Origin: Riptortus pedestris
Taxonomy: Eukaryota; Arthropoda; Insecta; Hemiptera; Alydidae
Assembly (NCBI GenBank): GCA_019009955.1
Contig: CM032229.1
Span: 84,591,001-84,655,000 of the forward strand
Reading direction: 5' to 3'
DNA: 64,000 nucleotides
Shown here: one piece after another, positions 1-10,581 of the stretch
How the letters are laid out: the number at the start of each line of letters is the position of its first letter
Numbering within the stretch: the stretch's first letter is position 1
The notes under the pieces: model-generated
The model's database searches: none
What the model was told of the DNA's origin: nothing
Seen by the model: the letters and a program-made list of their open reading frames with translations, nothing else
Program-made: the position numbers and the translations under genes

Positions 1-1406
1 TAATGTTTCTTTCCTCGTGACAAAAAATCGAGTTGTTTGGCTCTTGCCTTAATCGCTGAGACATTTCATTGATAGACGTTTAAGTTGTTTAAGATAGCCC
101 AATTTCAGCTAGTGCGGTGTGCATTACCTCGTACTCGTGACCTCTTCTAGCCACTATTTGACGCCAAAGGATATCTTTTCGGTATCCCAAAATTTCTTTT
201 CATACCAAAACAACGCCTTTAATGTTGAACGTTTTGAATGCTTTTGTTGGCCATTTCAACACCTGAAACCTCCATATTTCTGAAATAGTGAGTTCTTAGA
301 GCAGATGAAGGTTAATACCTCATAACTCTTTTGGATAATTATGGGTTCCGACTCCTCAGTTCTAACGAAGGAGAATCTCGTGATTTAGGGAAGACAAGAG
401 TAGTACTAACACTCAAGTAAGATGGCTGCCTTGAGAAACATAATAAGTTTCCCTCTTGGAGCAAGGAGATGCCGACGGTCAGAAAGCCCTTTAATTTGGA
501 TCGAGGATGGAAGTCATTTACGGCTTCGGAGGGGATTTTAACACCGGAAAATACTTCAATACATTCTCTCTTCTGCTTTCAAATTAAGACTTATTTTCCT
601 CCAATGAGTGCCAACACTTTAACTTTATTTAGTGAACTAAAACCTTGAAACTTCGCAGCAATCTGTATCGTCGACTTGATCCTCTCATTTTGACAGATAT
701 GTTCACTAATAAGGTATATCATCGAATTCACAACTTATTTGCGCTTTTGAAAAGGATATTTATTTTCAGAAATTAATATAGCGGCAAAGTAAAAATGTTC
801 TTTCCGTATTCAACTTGTATAATAAAGTTTGGTGTAATTGCTGTAACATGAAGTCGCGAAGAATAACTTTTTGGCGTGCAAGTCACTTTACGCACATGGT
901 TTCAATGCAGGCCTAAGTCTGACTTTCTCTTTCTTCTGTACTGAAACGTATCTTGCATTAATTGCCATATTTATTTTTCAGTTCCCAGAATCAATTAATG
1001 TTATGTAATCTAAAATAATTGGTAAAATAAAATTTATTGCCCGGTTCGCGTGATTATAGTCCAAATTAGTTATAACTATTTAATGTTCGCCATGTGATAT
1101 CTCTGCTTGATGGAGGTGTTTTGAAAACAACTTATTACAGTCCTCTAGGGACGACTTGCCTTGACTGAATTCCGGAATTGGTGGATCCTCGCTCCACGGA
1201 ATGGTTTAAATTTATGGCAGAGGACCAGGTCATGCAAGGACTGTAGTGCCTAGTAGTTGGTTATTAAATAAATCATCTCATTTACTATCCAAGTCATGAG
1301 CGTGAATATGGATGTGGTTCGTGTTTTCAATAATGTTTAAAATTGCAGACATAATTGAATCAATTATCTCATGTGGTGAGTAAATTTTTATGTGATTGAA
1401 AGTAAA
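1..1406. other. no recognisable feature
   Basis: AT-rich sequence with no ORF worth calling, no microsatellite and no member of the repeat families found elsewhere in the window. Around 1130-1250 there is a slightly GC-richer patch (acagtcctct ... aggactgt) with weak inverted symmetry that I could not assign. Confidence 0.5.
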
Positions 1407-1494
1407 ACGCAGGGGCTACATAAAATAAGTTGATTACGTGCAGATACATCACACTACGGACCTCAACTCCCCATATATTCTCTATTTCTAAATA

Positions 1495-1979
1495 AAAAAG
1501 TCCGTCACGCAGGGGCTGCGTAAACTAAGCAGATTTCCCACGTGAAGTTTTACAATAGAGAAATCTGCCTAGTAATAACCTATTCTCACGAGGACGAATA
1601 GTTAGTGAATAGTTAGTAGGCCACACTAGCGCTAGTGCGCTCGGCGGAAACTCCCGAACATAGCCGATCACACTCACAATATAAATCCAAATATCTCGGT
1701 TAATATTAAAGATACAGAATAAATGTATAGAACAATATTTATAGTAAATTTAATTTGCAATAAGATTGGTTCTATACAATTTTTTGATCCGACGTTTGGT
1801 AACGGAGATATTTCGAATTTTCAAAAATCCCCCCTCTAAACCCCCCCCCCTCCCACTGGTCCGATTTTAGCCATTAACGAACTTGATCTTCCTTTTTACA
1901 TAAAACGATTAAATTCCGAGTTTGGTAACGATCAAACAAAAATTGCGACCGCTAGAGCGTTAACAGACAAATATATATA

Positions 1980-2032
<53 letters not shown>

Positions 2033-2156
2033 GAACGGACCTCATTTTCGTCATCTCCTGGGTAGGATCGATGGACATTTGAAGAAATTTTTTCGAAAAT
2101 CGCGTCATGAGTACGACCTCAATAGCTGATTTCCCTTAAGGGAAATCTGCTAAAAA
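1495..2156 (-). mobile_element. H family (Helentron/HINE-like) full-length copy
   Basis: Non-autonomous, no coding capacity. Landmarks on the + strand: AAAAAAG then TCCGTCACG; a 13-nt hairpin CGCAG-GGG-CTGCG at 1508-1520; the subterminal repeat AAGCAGATTTCCC; a C-rich run near 1830-1850; gctagagcgttaacagac; a (TA)n core; gaacggacctcattttcgtc; and the terminal palindrome TTTCCCTTAAGGGAAA with TCTGCTAAAAA. The subterminal GCAGATTTCCC and GGGAAATCTGC are inverted copies at unequal distances from the ends, as described for Helentron-derived HINE/DINE-1 elements. Inserted in an older copy of its own family; no clear target duplication is seen. Confidence 0.7.
1971..2027. repeat. (TA)n microsatellite in H copy core
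   Basis: About 57 bases of almost pure TA/AT with one CT interruption, at the fixed position inside the H element between gttaacagac and ttttgaacgg. Confidence 0.95.
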
Positions 2157-2894
2157 CGTACGAGCAGTAGTGGGAGTTTGTTGAAGGATCAAATCAAGGA
2201 ACTACGATTATCTCTTTAGTTGAAACCCATTAATTGAAGTCCATTAACAAGATTGATTCTATAACATTTTAGCATATTTTCCTAAAGGGAAATTTCGACT
2301 CCTCCCTCCCTATCCGTTTCCGATTTCAGCCATTAACAAATACGATCTTTATTGTTGACTAAAACACAGTAAGGTTTTGATCAAATAAACATTTTTGAGT
2401 TTAAGAATTAAAATCTTAATTTTTGCATCTAATAAAGATCTATTGATAACAATATTTGGTTTTTAAGCGTGAAATTACGATGAAGTATGGTAGGTATTCT
2501 GAAGGCTGAAAATTTAAAAATGCAAATAAACTAGTAAATATTTATGATAAAGACACGATTAATAGGACATTAGATTATCAAAACGATAGATCCTATACAA
2601 TTTTTCGATTAGAAGGATAAACACGTAGATTTCGAATTTTCGTAAACGAACTTGACCTTTAGTTTTGTATGAAACGTTTGTATACCGAGTTTGATATGGA
2701 TAAAAAAAATACTACCGCTAGAGCGGTTATACACAAGTATATATATATATCATTTTGAACGGACGCCATTTTCGTCATCTCCTAGGTAGAAATATTTTGA
2801 AAATTGGGTCATGTTGGACTCCTATATAGTATATTGTAAGAAATATTTCAATAGCAGATTTCCCGCCAGGGAAATCAGTTAAAACCCTGACATA

Positions 2895-3960
2895 GTACTA
2901 AAGAATGTTAAATAATCAAAACTTATACTAGTGACAGTGAAATAATGAAGCTGTAAAGTCAGTTGAGATATTGAGCTGTCTTATGAAAAAGATGGCAACA
3001 AGAGTCCTGGGAAAGAAAAAAAAACCTCTGAGGAGACATGTGTCGAATCTAATTAGCGTCTTGGTAACCATATGGCAAACCATATCTACTCTTCTCTAAT
3101 TATATTCATTTTAGGGCCCTTGCAGTTCTCTCTTTTAAAAGAAATTCTTCTAAAAGAGCCTTTAATATTATTTCTTGTTAAAATTAAAAAAAAACACATG
3201 TCTATCAGGTGTTCAAGGAAATGTTGCGACTTAGCTATCATTTTTTAACAAATAATCCTGATAAGGCAGTGGTGTTTCATTATAGTTTACAAAAAAAACG
3301 AAACGGTTGCTTTCCTGGTAACCAATCGATTGAAAAATTTAATATTAATAAAAAACAATATTATTCCTTTAATTATTTTTATTAAGACAGCCGTATATCG
3401 GTGTATAATATTTGCAGTTCTAATACTTGTTGTTGGATTATTATTGAATTTCAAAATCTCCTTTTTATTGAAATTAAAATAATTTGAGAATTTATTTACG
3501 CTGTAAACTTAAATTGTAATTCATTTACCTTAAACATATTGATTTTTACCGTGAAACCTATTCGTTTATAATTCTGTTTATACTTCTAACTATCGAGTTT
3601 CATTATTTGCATATTAACTTTACTTAACTTATATATAATGTCAGAAGAGATTATTCAGTGACTATTACCGTATAGTTTTGGAACGAAGAACTAATTATGT
3701 TTTATTATATTAAAATTATATAGTGATGCAATTCAGTGCTTTCTGGAGGTAAAGTGAACTATGTAATTTAATTGTAATATTTAGCGATTTAAAATCCCCC
3801 TCTCTCGCATCAAAACACTTACTTTTAAATATTGTAAGCTTTAACTGACCTTGTTCTTCATTACTTTAATTGGGTATTTTAAAACCTGAACTTAAGGTCG
3901 ATAAGAAGGCCAGTAAGAGGTTTACATTTCGTGACATGTTTTGATAGTGGCCAGGTTTTG
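2895..3960. other. no recognisable feature
   Basis: AT-rich unique-looking sequence with homopolymer A and T runs. No gene, SINE or H-family landmark was seen. Confidence 0.45.
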
Positions 3961-3969
3961 GCACCAATC

Positions 3970-4550
3970 TCACCGCTCGACCTCAGTGTGTAAGAGGTAA
4001 GCAATGGCTTCCTAACTGCCTTGACATACTCCCTTCAAAAGCAGGTTAATCTTCAACAAATAGTTTAACACTTCTCTCCCAGGTTACACATGACTCATTG
4101 AACTAGATTTCAAGGAAAACGCAAGTGATTTCCAACGTTATAATGCAGTGTGGAGGTCATGCGAAACGTTTCCACACCTAGTAAATTGAAGGTGAAAGGA
4201 ATTTTACAGAAGGCGCTAGAAGCAAATGCATGTTAAATTTTCAGAAGGCATAAGGTACGAGTGCAAGTCAAGTTTCTTTAATTTGCGCATGCTCTTCATG
4301 ATGATATTGAAGTGAGGCATAGACCGGGAGTTGAAACAATGATGAGAATATATGGGCTAGTTGTTCCCGACAAAGAAGTATATATTTATGGAGTTATTAT
4401 CTCTTACTTCACACATTTTTTTACAACCAAGTATTCACACAGGTCGACCTCAGTATGTGGAGGTTGGACCTTCCTCTTTTTGAAACAACCTTGGCATACT
4501 GACCTTCATCCACAACTTTTCAATAAATGGTTCAACACTTCATTCTTCTA
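3970..4550 (+). repeat. diverged direct repeat pair, about 470 bp apart
   Basis: The stretch near 3975-4075 (tcgacctcagtgtg ... cttgacatact ... caacaaatagtttaacacttc) recurs in diverged form near 4443-4535 (tcgacctcagtatg ... cttggcatact ... caataaatggttcaacacttc). Both copies are in the same orientation. The open frame 4312-4614 crosses the second copy and resembles no protein I know. This could be an old tandem duplication or two copies of an unrecognised dispersed repeat. Confidence 0.4.
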
Positions 4551-4619
4551 TTTCCTTTATAATGGCATTATAATAATAATGAAGGCCAAATATAGCACTA
4601 TGAATTTTGCATAATGTTC

Positions 4620-6238
4620 AAAAGCGTATTTTCTTATGCATTAGGCTAGACAAAGAAAAGCGTTCAGCAAGTTTTAGATTTTCAATGTTTTTCGGTTGGT
4701 TTTAAGCTCTTGTGTATTTTGTCACAATAACAAGCAATGCGTCAGTCTGACCACTTCATGTCTCACCAAACTGCTTTGTGGGCACTCACCCTGACCCTCA
4801 TGAGCCAAAGATTTTCATTTTTTCATTCTAACTCTCTAAGGAGGGAAAACAGAGGAGTAACCTTCCTTTTGATTCTGAGCAGACACTATCAGAATATAAA
4901 CAGGGACTAATGCCCTTCATTTGGGTACCCTCTCTGGACATCCAGTTTTAATTTTACGTCTATAAATTTGAGTTGTTATGTAACTTACTTCAAATAACCA
5001 ACGATCCTAGTAGATAATGAAATGAGACTTCAGACATATAGTATGCAATTGTCTTATATGCTCGAATAGAGAGTGTAACAAATGAAAAAAAGAATAACTT
5101 CTTTTTAGAACATTTAGTGCTTCTCACCCAAGTTTCAACTTCAACTGAGTATTGGATTCTGCTCATTATTCGCGCGTTAATACCTTTTCCGTTTCTGTTA
5201 TGTTTGCAAATAACTTAATTGTAATATAATATACACCTTCTACTTTTAACCACAAACTTTATATTAACATCATGTTCTCATACATCTATCAACCTACAAC
5301 ACATCTGATCTCTCCAAACAACTGAACTCCTCCAAATCTGGTCTACAACAGTTTCCCTTTTCCCTTTCCTTGTCACGTTTGCCAGAATTGCATAACTTCT
5401 TGTGTGGTTTACTAACTTATGTTTTATACCAACTTGTCAAAGTCTACTGCAGACAATATCTTTAATCATCTTAATTTTCATTTCATTTTCACCTTTGACC
5501 CTCACATATCTCTTTACTATACCTTCGTCAGTAATATCGACCTTGGTTCAAAAACTCAGGTCCAAATATAACATTTTCAAATGTTTATGTAAATATTATT
5601 ACAAAGCTAATAAGTTTTAATGGTATTTTCCGCCTGTAAATGTTATTCTTTTCATTAAAATAATACCCTTTTCGAAGGTTTAGATAATTGGATCCTCTTC
5701 CTTGAAATATACTATGTGCTTTATTATACCCTTGACATTCTCAGACATGACACTCAGTACTAATAAGATCGATTTCACTTCAATAGGTGAAGCCAAACTC
5801 GATAGGCTTCAGTCCTAACAGATTTTCTCTTACGTAACTAATCCATCTTTTCTTTTACAGGTAAGAAGAATATTATTGTTGTTCCACTTGTTCCCATTAT
5901 AAGGTAATAAATTATAACTGTTAATTACTTAATAACATATAGCCGACCCGTACGCTTTGCTAATATTTCGTGTTAAATTTATGTATATAAATGGGTATAA
6001 TTTCTTTAATACAGCTCTCCTTGGTATGTTTCAAAATATTAAATAATAAGGAGAATAAAAACAAAATAGACAATAAACCACATTCTACAAAATTATAAAA
6101 AAGTCATACAACTTTTCAGACACCGCAGAAATCTACAAAAACTTCCGTCATGAAGGTGCTCCAGCAGATTTTCCATAGTTCCTATAGTTAACCGCCTATG
6201 TGAGCAGGAATTAAAATGCAAGCTGGGCATGAGATGTT
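4620..6238. other. no recognisable feature
   Basis: AT-rich, with short chance ORFs only (for example 5402-5620, hydrophobic low-complexity). No repeat family of the window is recognisable here. Confidence 0.45.
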
Positions 6239-6239
6239 A

Positions 6240-6552
6240 GTGACTAAGGCACGATTCCCCCCCCCCCCTCTCCCTGGTACCATTTCAGCAATTAATGAAC
6301 ATGGTCTTTAGTTTTACATAAATTGTTTAGTGAATAAGAAAAATCTATGCCACTAGAGCGTTCAGATGAAAATATAAATATGTTGTGTGTGTGTGTGTGT
6401 GTGTGTAATATGTAAGCTTTGAACGGTCCTCATTTTTGCCATGTCCTGGCAGAAATTGTTGAAAATTTGAAGACATTTTTCGAAAATCGTGTTGTGAGTA
6501 GTATTGAGAAACTCAATAGCTGATTTCCTTTAAGTAAAATTCGATTAAAAAA
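6240..6552 (-). mobile_element. H family partial copy with (GT)n core
   Basis: Retains the C-rich run, catttcagcaattaatgaac, the diverged gccactagagcgtt, a (GT)n core near 6384-6406 in place of (TA)n, gaacggtcctcatttttgcc and the decayed palindrome gatttcctttaagtaaaattc followed by A-rich sequence. The GTCCGTCACG end is missing, so it is truncated on that side. The change of core from TA to GT within the same flanks shows that the microsatellite position, not its motif, is conserved. Confidence 0.6.
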
Positions 6553-6914
6553 AGGCTTCTCACAGTCTTTAAGAATTCAAAACATTTCAGGTAATGCCAA
6601 CGACTTTTAGAGAAGAAATGTATACACTCCTTCTAGTGTTCTATGCTATTTTTGCAATAGGATGATAATTGCTAAAAAGAAGTAGAGGGATAATTAATAT
6701 AAAATACAACCGACTTATTATGACTGATAATTGGGAAAAAAGTAATACAGGGATGTATGTTAGCTAAAAAGCTCAATAAGAGAGCTAAAAAGCTTCAATT
6801 TTATCAAACCTTTCGAAATACTGGCTCAAGTTCCTCTAATGTTTTTTTTTTTAAATCTAAACTTCTTGATTTCTTTAGCAAAGAAAGAAGGCATTAGTTT
6901 TTTTTAGTTATGAG

Positions 6915-7100
6915 TCTGGTCTTAATATGCCTGGTAAACCTTCAGACGTGGGTTCGATTCTAACGTGGGTAATATGCATTTATTTAGTGACGAACTTACA
7001 AAATGAAATCCTTATACCCACCCAGGCTAGATAAGGGCGGTAACATGTAGATTATCCGTCCCGATTAACAACAGTAGCCTAAAAAGTACGTAAGTACACC
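6915..7100 (+). mobile_element. tRNA-derived SINE, decayed copy
   Basis: Matches the window's SINE: promoter B-box-like gggttcgattctaac, then atttatttagtgacgaac, aaatgaaatcctta, cccaggctagataaggg.ggtaac and gtagatta.ccgtcccgatta. The tRNA-like 5' part is badly diverged. Confidence 0.65.
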
Positions 7101-7104
7101 AACA

Positions 7105-8335
7105 TCCTTTTTTGTGAGAATTATGCTCAATACATAAAGCAAAATGTTTATGAACAATTGTTAAAAACAATAATATATTTATTTTGATTCAGAAGATGTG
7201 GACATCCAATAATTAAATGATTAGTTTATCCTTCTGCCTAGAGCCTGCTCGATTTCGCTAGCTACAGTCCTTAATTATGTGCTTATTCCTATTACTCAAT
7301 TCTGCAAATCAGCCATTGCACTCACAGTTTCAGCAATAAATCCATTTCTATTGAAACACGTGGCAGGAGATTATTTGTCTTAAAAGTGTTGGTGATTTGT
7401 AAATAGCACTCGCCGAATACTTTGTCAACTGTCCAGAGAATAAATATAATTTTATATTACTTTCATTAATCATTTTGACGTTTGTGATTTAAAAATTTAA
7501 TGGGAGAGAGAAGCCGGCATTAATTAATGTCTTAATTTCACGGGAAAATTTCACTTTAGCAAAAGAATTGATATTGAACTTAAATTAATTAACGCCCACT
7601 TTATACTTTTTATTTTAGCGTAACATGCTAAATCATAAGGCGAAGCAAAACCGGTAGGGTTGTTAAGAGTTTGAAGTTTTGTGCGTAGGATTTAGTACTT
7701 CTGCCAACTGGTTTCAAGTTTAAACAACAACAAATAATACAGATTCTTGAACATATGAACAGAAATAAAGGAACCAAAAAACTCAAATATTTCTTAAATA
7801 TATGTTTACAAAACTGAGAATCACAATTTTTCCCCATAAAGACTATATATAGCTTTTGCAGTTTAAATCAAATAGACTGCATTTAAATCGCAAGGAATAA
7901 ATAAATAATCTGTGTTCGTCAACACTCTAACTTCAAAGGAGTAAGAGGAGTTTAATGTGCTTTCATAATATTTTTTGTTTATTTAATTTATTTTTAATAA
8001 CTTCACAACGTAGGCGATATTGCTCATTAATATGTTTTCATCTCTTCCTAAGGAAATTCAGAACAAGCTTATCAAAATCTACATAAGGTAAGAAGGTGTG
8101 TTAATATCATCTGTCAGAGACGATAAAAGTAATTTATCACTTCGACTATTTGGACGGTTATCTACAGGTTGCCATCCATTTTTAGCCATGCTGAGATCAA
8201 AGATTTTATTTAGATAATTCCCCATACTTAATAATTTCCCTTTAAAATGTTTAAGCAAAAATAATTTTGCTGTAGGGCTATTGCCAATTCAGGTAAGGAC
8301 GCCATGTCAGAAGCTCAACACAGGGAGAGAATTAA
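7105..8335. other. no recognisable feature
   Basis: AT-rich, no assigned repeat. The minus-strand frame at 7628-7837 has no recognisable similarity and is probably chance. Confidence 0.45.
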
Positions 8336-8336
8336 T

Positions 8337-9226
8337 GAAAGTCCATCACGCAGGGTCTGCGTAAACTAAGCAGATTCCCCTCGTGAAGTTTTACAATAGA
8401 TAAATCTACATACTGGTAACACAACACCGCCGTGAATATTAAGTGAATAAATACAATCGGCAATCTAAGAAATCTTTCAGTCAATTATAAAAACCTCCCA
8501 ACGGAAAGTGTCTGAATTGTATATAGACAGGTCTTCCAACCGCTCAAAGCAGGACAGATAGATAGAAATATTCTTCACCGGGAAGAAAAATAATTACTGA
8601 AATTTATGTGAAAATAACTTATTTATTTTATTGAAAACTATGCACTGTACCTAGTACTGTAATTTATAATGAATCAGGGTAATTTTTATCACAATCACTC
8701 AAATTTTCGTAGTCCAAGAACAAAAGAAGGTAGGGGGGGGTAAACAGAACGTATTTGCATATATCTCAAAGTAGAAGTTCTATGAAAACAAAATTTAGTA
8801 TTTAACCTTGGATGAAATGGATCAAAACAGCTTATAATTAATATGATATGAGTAGGAGTGGGGGTTTGCTGAAGGCTGAAAAATGCAAATATCTCAGTTA
8901 GTATTCAAGATAGACAATAAATGTATATAACAATATTTATAATACATTTAATGTGGAATAAGATTGGTTCATAGCAATGTTTCGATCCGACATGAAGTAA
9001 TAGAGATATTTCCAATTATCGAAAGTCCTGGTCCGATTTCAGCCATTAACGATCTTGATCTTTCTTTTTACATACAACATGCAATTTTTTATATATATAC
9101 CTTTGAACGGACCTCATTTTCGTCATCTCCTAGGTAGGATCGATGGACATTTGAAGATATTTTTCGAAAATCGCGTCATCAGTGCAACCTCAATAGCTGA
9201 TTTCCCTTAAGGGAAAACTGCTATTA
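8337..9226 (-). mobile_element. H family long copy
   Basis: Starts GTCCATCACGCAGGGTCTGCG and keeps AAGCAGATT. It contains the long-subfamily module (gtatttgcatatatctca ... atatgagtaggagtggg.gtttgctgaaggctgaaa), the common core (ttcgatccgac, ccgatttcagccattaacg), a very short TA core and the terminal palindrome TTTCCCTTAAGGGAAA with ctgctatta. About 890 bp with no coding capacity. Confidence 0.65.
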
Positions 9227-9229
9227 TGT

Positions 9230-9949
9230 AATATACCTATAATATGTATAAAATATTATAATGTAATACTTTTTTGAGAATTCATGTGAAATTTGTAGTT
9301 GAGTGGAAAACTGTATATTGTGTACAGCCTATTTATTATATCTCGGATAACTTGCCAATGGCTGGCCAAACCCGGATAGGTTGTTGGTTCGTGTTGTTCA
9401 GTGCCAGTCGGTGCCAAGAAAGTAGTATTATCCTTACTGTATGACCTTGGCATTTATTCCCTGCTTCAACAGGACTTCGGTAAGCTGCGATAATTGCATT
9501 CAACAACAAACCTTGAGCTTTAGCATAAGTGAAAAAGGAAATTATGCTAAAACAATAACCTTTTCGAGCCGATTCCCAAAAGATTTATTTCAAAGTAAAT
9601 TATTTTACTCATATTCTCAATGAGAAAACACAGTGGAAATACGAATTATTAAATATAGTATTAATAAACAAGGTAGCATTTCTATTATGCTGGGAGGAAT
9701 CAATAAGATGTTTTCTATTTCTTCAATACTAACCTCACCACTAACGAAAAGATATTACAATAGATTTTAAACTGTAAATGTCATAACACTTTATCTCTTT
9801 TTTAAATTTTTTTAGATATTTCATTTTGTATGTTATTAATTTATTAATGTCTTGCTATATTATTTTAGGAGCTAGATATCTCTCTTAAAATAGTTTGAAG
9901 CAATAAAAGGGAATTGACAATAACCTTCATTTGAAATAATTTTTTACGG
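9230..9949. other. no recognisable feature
   Basis: AT-rich sequence. Two overlapping short frames (9256-9453 minus, 9441-9623 plus) show no known domain. Confidence 0.4.
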
Positions 9950-10580
9950 AAAAAGTCCGTCACGCAGGGGCTGCGTAAACTAAGCAGATTTCCTACGTTC
10001 AAGATTGGTGGGGGAGAGGGGTTACTAAAGGCTGAAAGCAAGAATGTGCTAATAGCTTGCTTAGTGTTTGAGTTAATAGAACATGTAAAATAACAATTGT
10101 AGAGCATCAATAGTTTAAGTAGATAAGTTCTATAACATTTTTCGTTCCAATTCATAATAAGGGAGATATTTTGCATTTTCGAATTCCCCTCTTATTCCGG
10201 GTCCGATTCAGCCATTAATTAATATGATCTTTAGTGTTGAACGAAACAGTAAAATATCCAGTATGGTGTAGAACGAATAAACATTTTTAGTTTAGAACGT
10301 AAAAATGATGTCGTCATCACGCAATGCTTTTGCTTGTGCCTCACACAGTAAATGAAATCAATAATTGGTATTTGAGCTTCCAGTAAAGTGGTTCATGATA
10401 TGACAGATTATTATAAATATGAGGAAGACTGGGGGTTTACTGAAGGCATAAAACTAAAAAATACAAATGTATCGGTTAATATTCATGATACACAACATTG
10501 ATAGGAAATTAAATTTGCAATAGTTTCTACACAATTTTTCGATCCAGCGTTTAATAAAAGAGATATTTCGAATGCTAATA
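9950..10580 (-). mobile_element. H family copy, truncated at palindrome end
   Basis: Begins AAAAAG then TCCGTCACGCAGGGGCTGCGTAAACTAAGCAGATTTCC. It then carries the long-subfamily inner block (gatgtcgtcatcacgcaatg, gtttactgaaggcat) and stops near agagatatttcgaatgc. The microsatellite and the TTAAGGGAAA palindrome are missing. Internal blocks match the copies at 42239 and 44239. Confidence 0.65.
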
Positions 10581-10581
10581 A

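Larger units (their letters stand above)
1407..2893 (-). mobile_element. H family (Helentron/HINE-like) old copy, interrupted
   Basis: An older, diverged member of the dispersed H family. Its ribozyme-side end (acgcaggggctacataaa) starts near 1407 and its palindromic end (gcagatttcccgccagggaaatcagttaaaa) lies near 2855-2893. A younger H copy sits at 1495-2156; the old copy resumes after it with the usual internal landmarks (cattaacaagattgattctataac, a short TA run near 2740, gaacggacgccattttcgtcatctcc). Strand is given in Helentron polarity, where the small GC hairpin marks the 3' end. Confidence 0.6.

Noticed and set aside
1495..2156. Canonical Helitron reading with TC at the GTCCGTCACG end and CTAA at the palindrome end
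   Set aside because: The hairpin next to the terminal T-rich end and the asymmetric subterminal repeats fit the Helentron/HINE arrangement better; canonical Helitron polarity remains a weaker alternative.
4312..4614. 100-codon plus ORF
   Set aside because: No recognisable domain, Phe/Tyr/Ile-rich composition typical of AT-rich noncoding DNA, and overlap with a diverged direct repeat.
9865..10176. 103-codon minus frame
   Set aside because: It lies within an H element, and a related frame recurs in the copy at 44267-44521; it reflects repeat sequence, with no domain.
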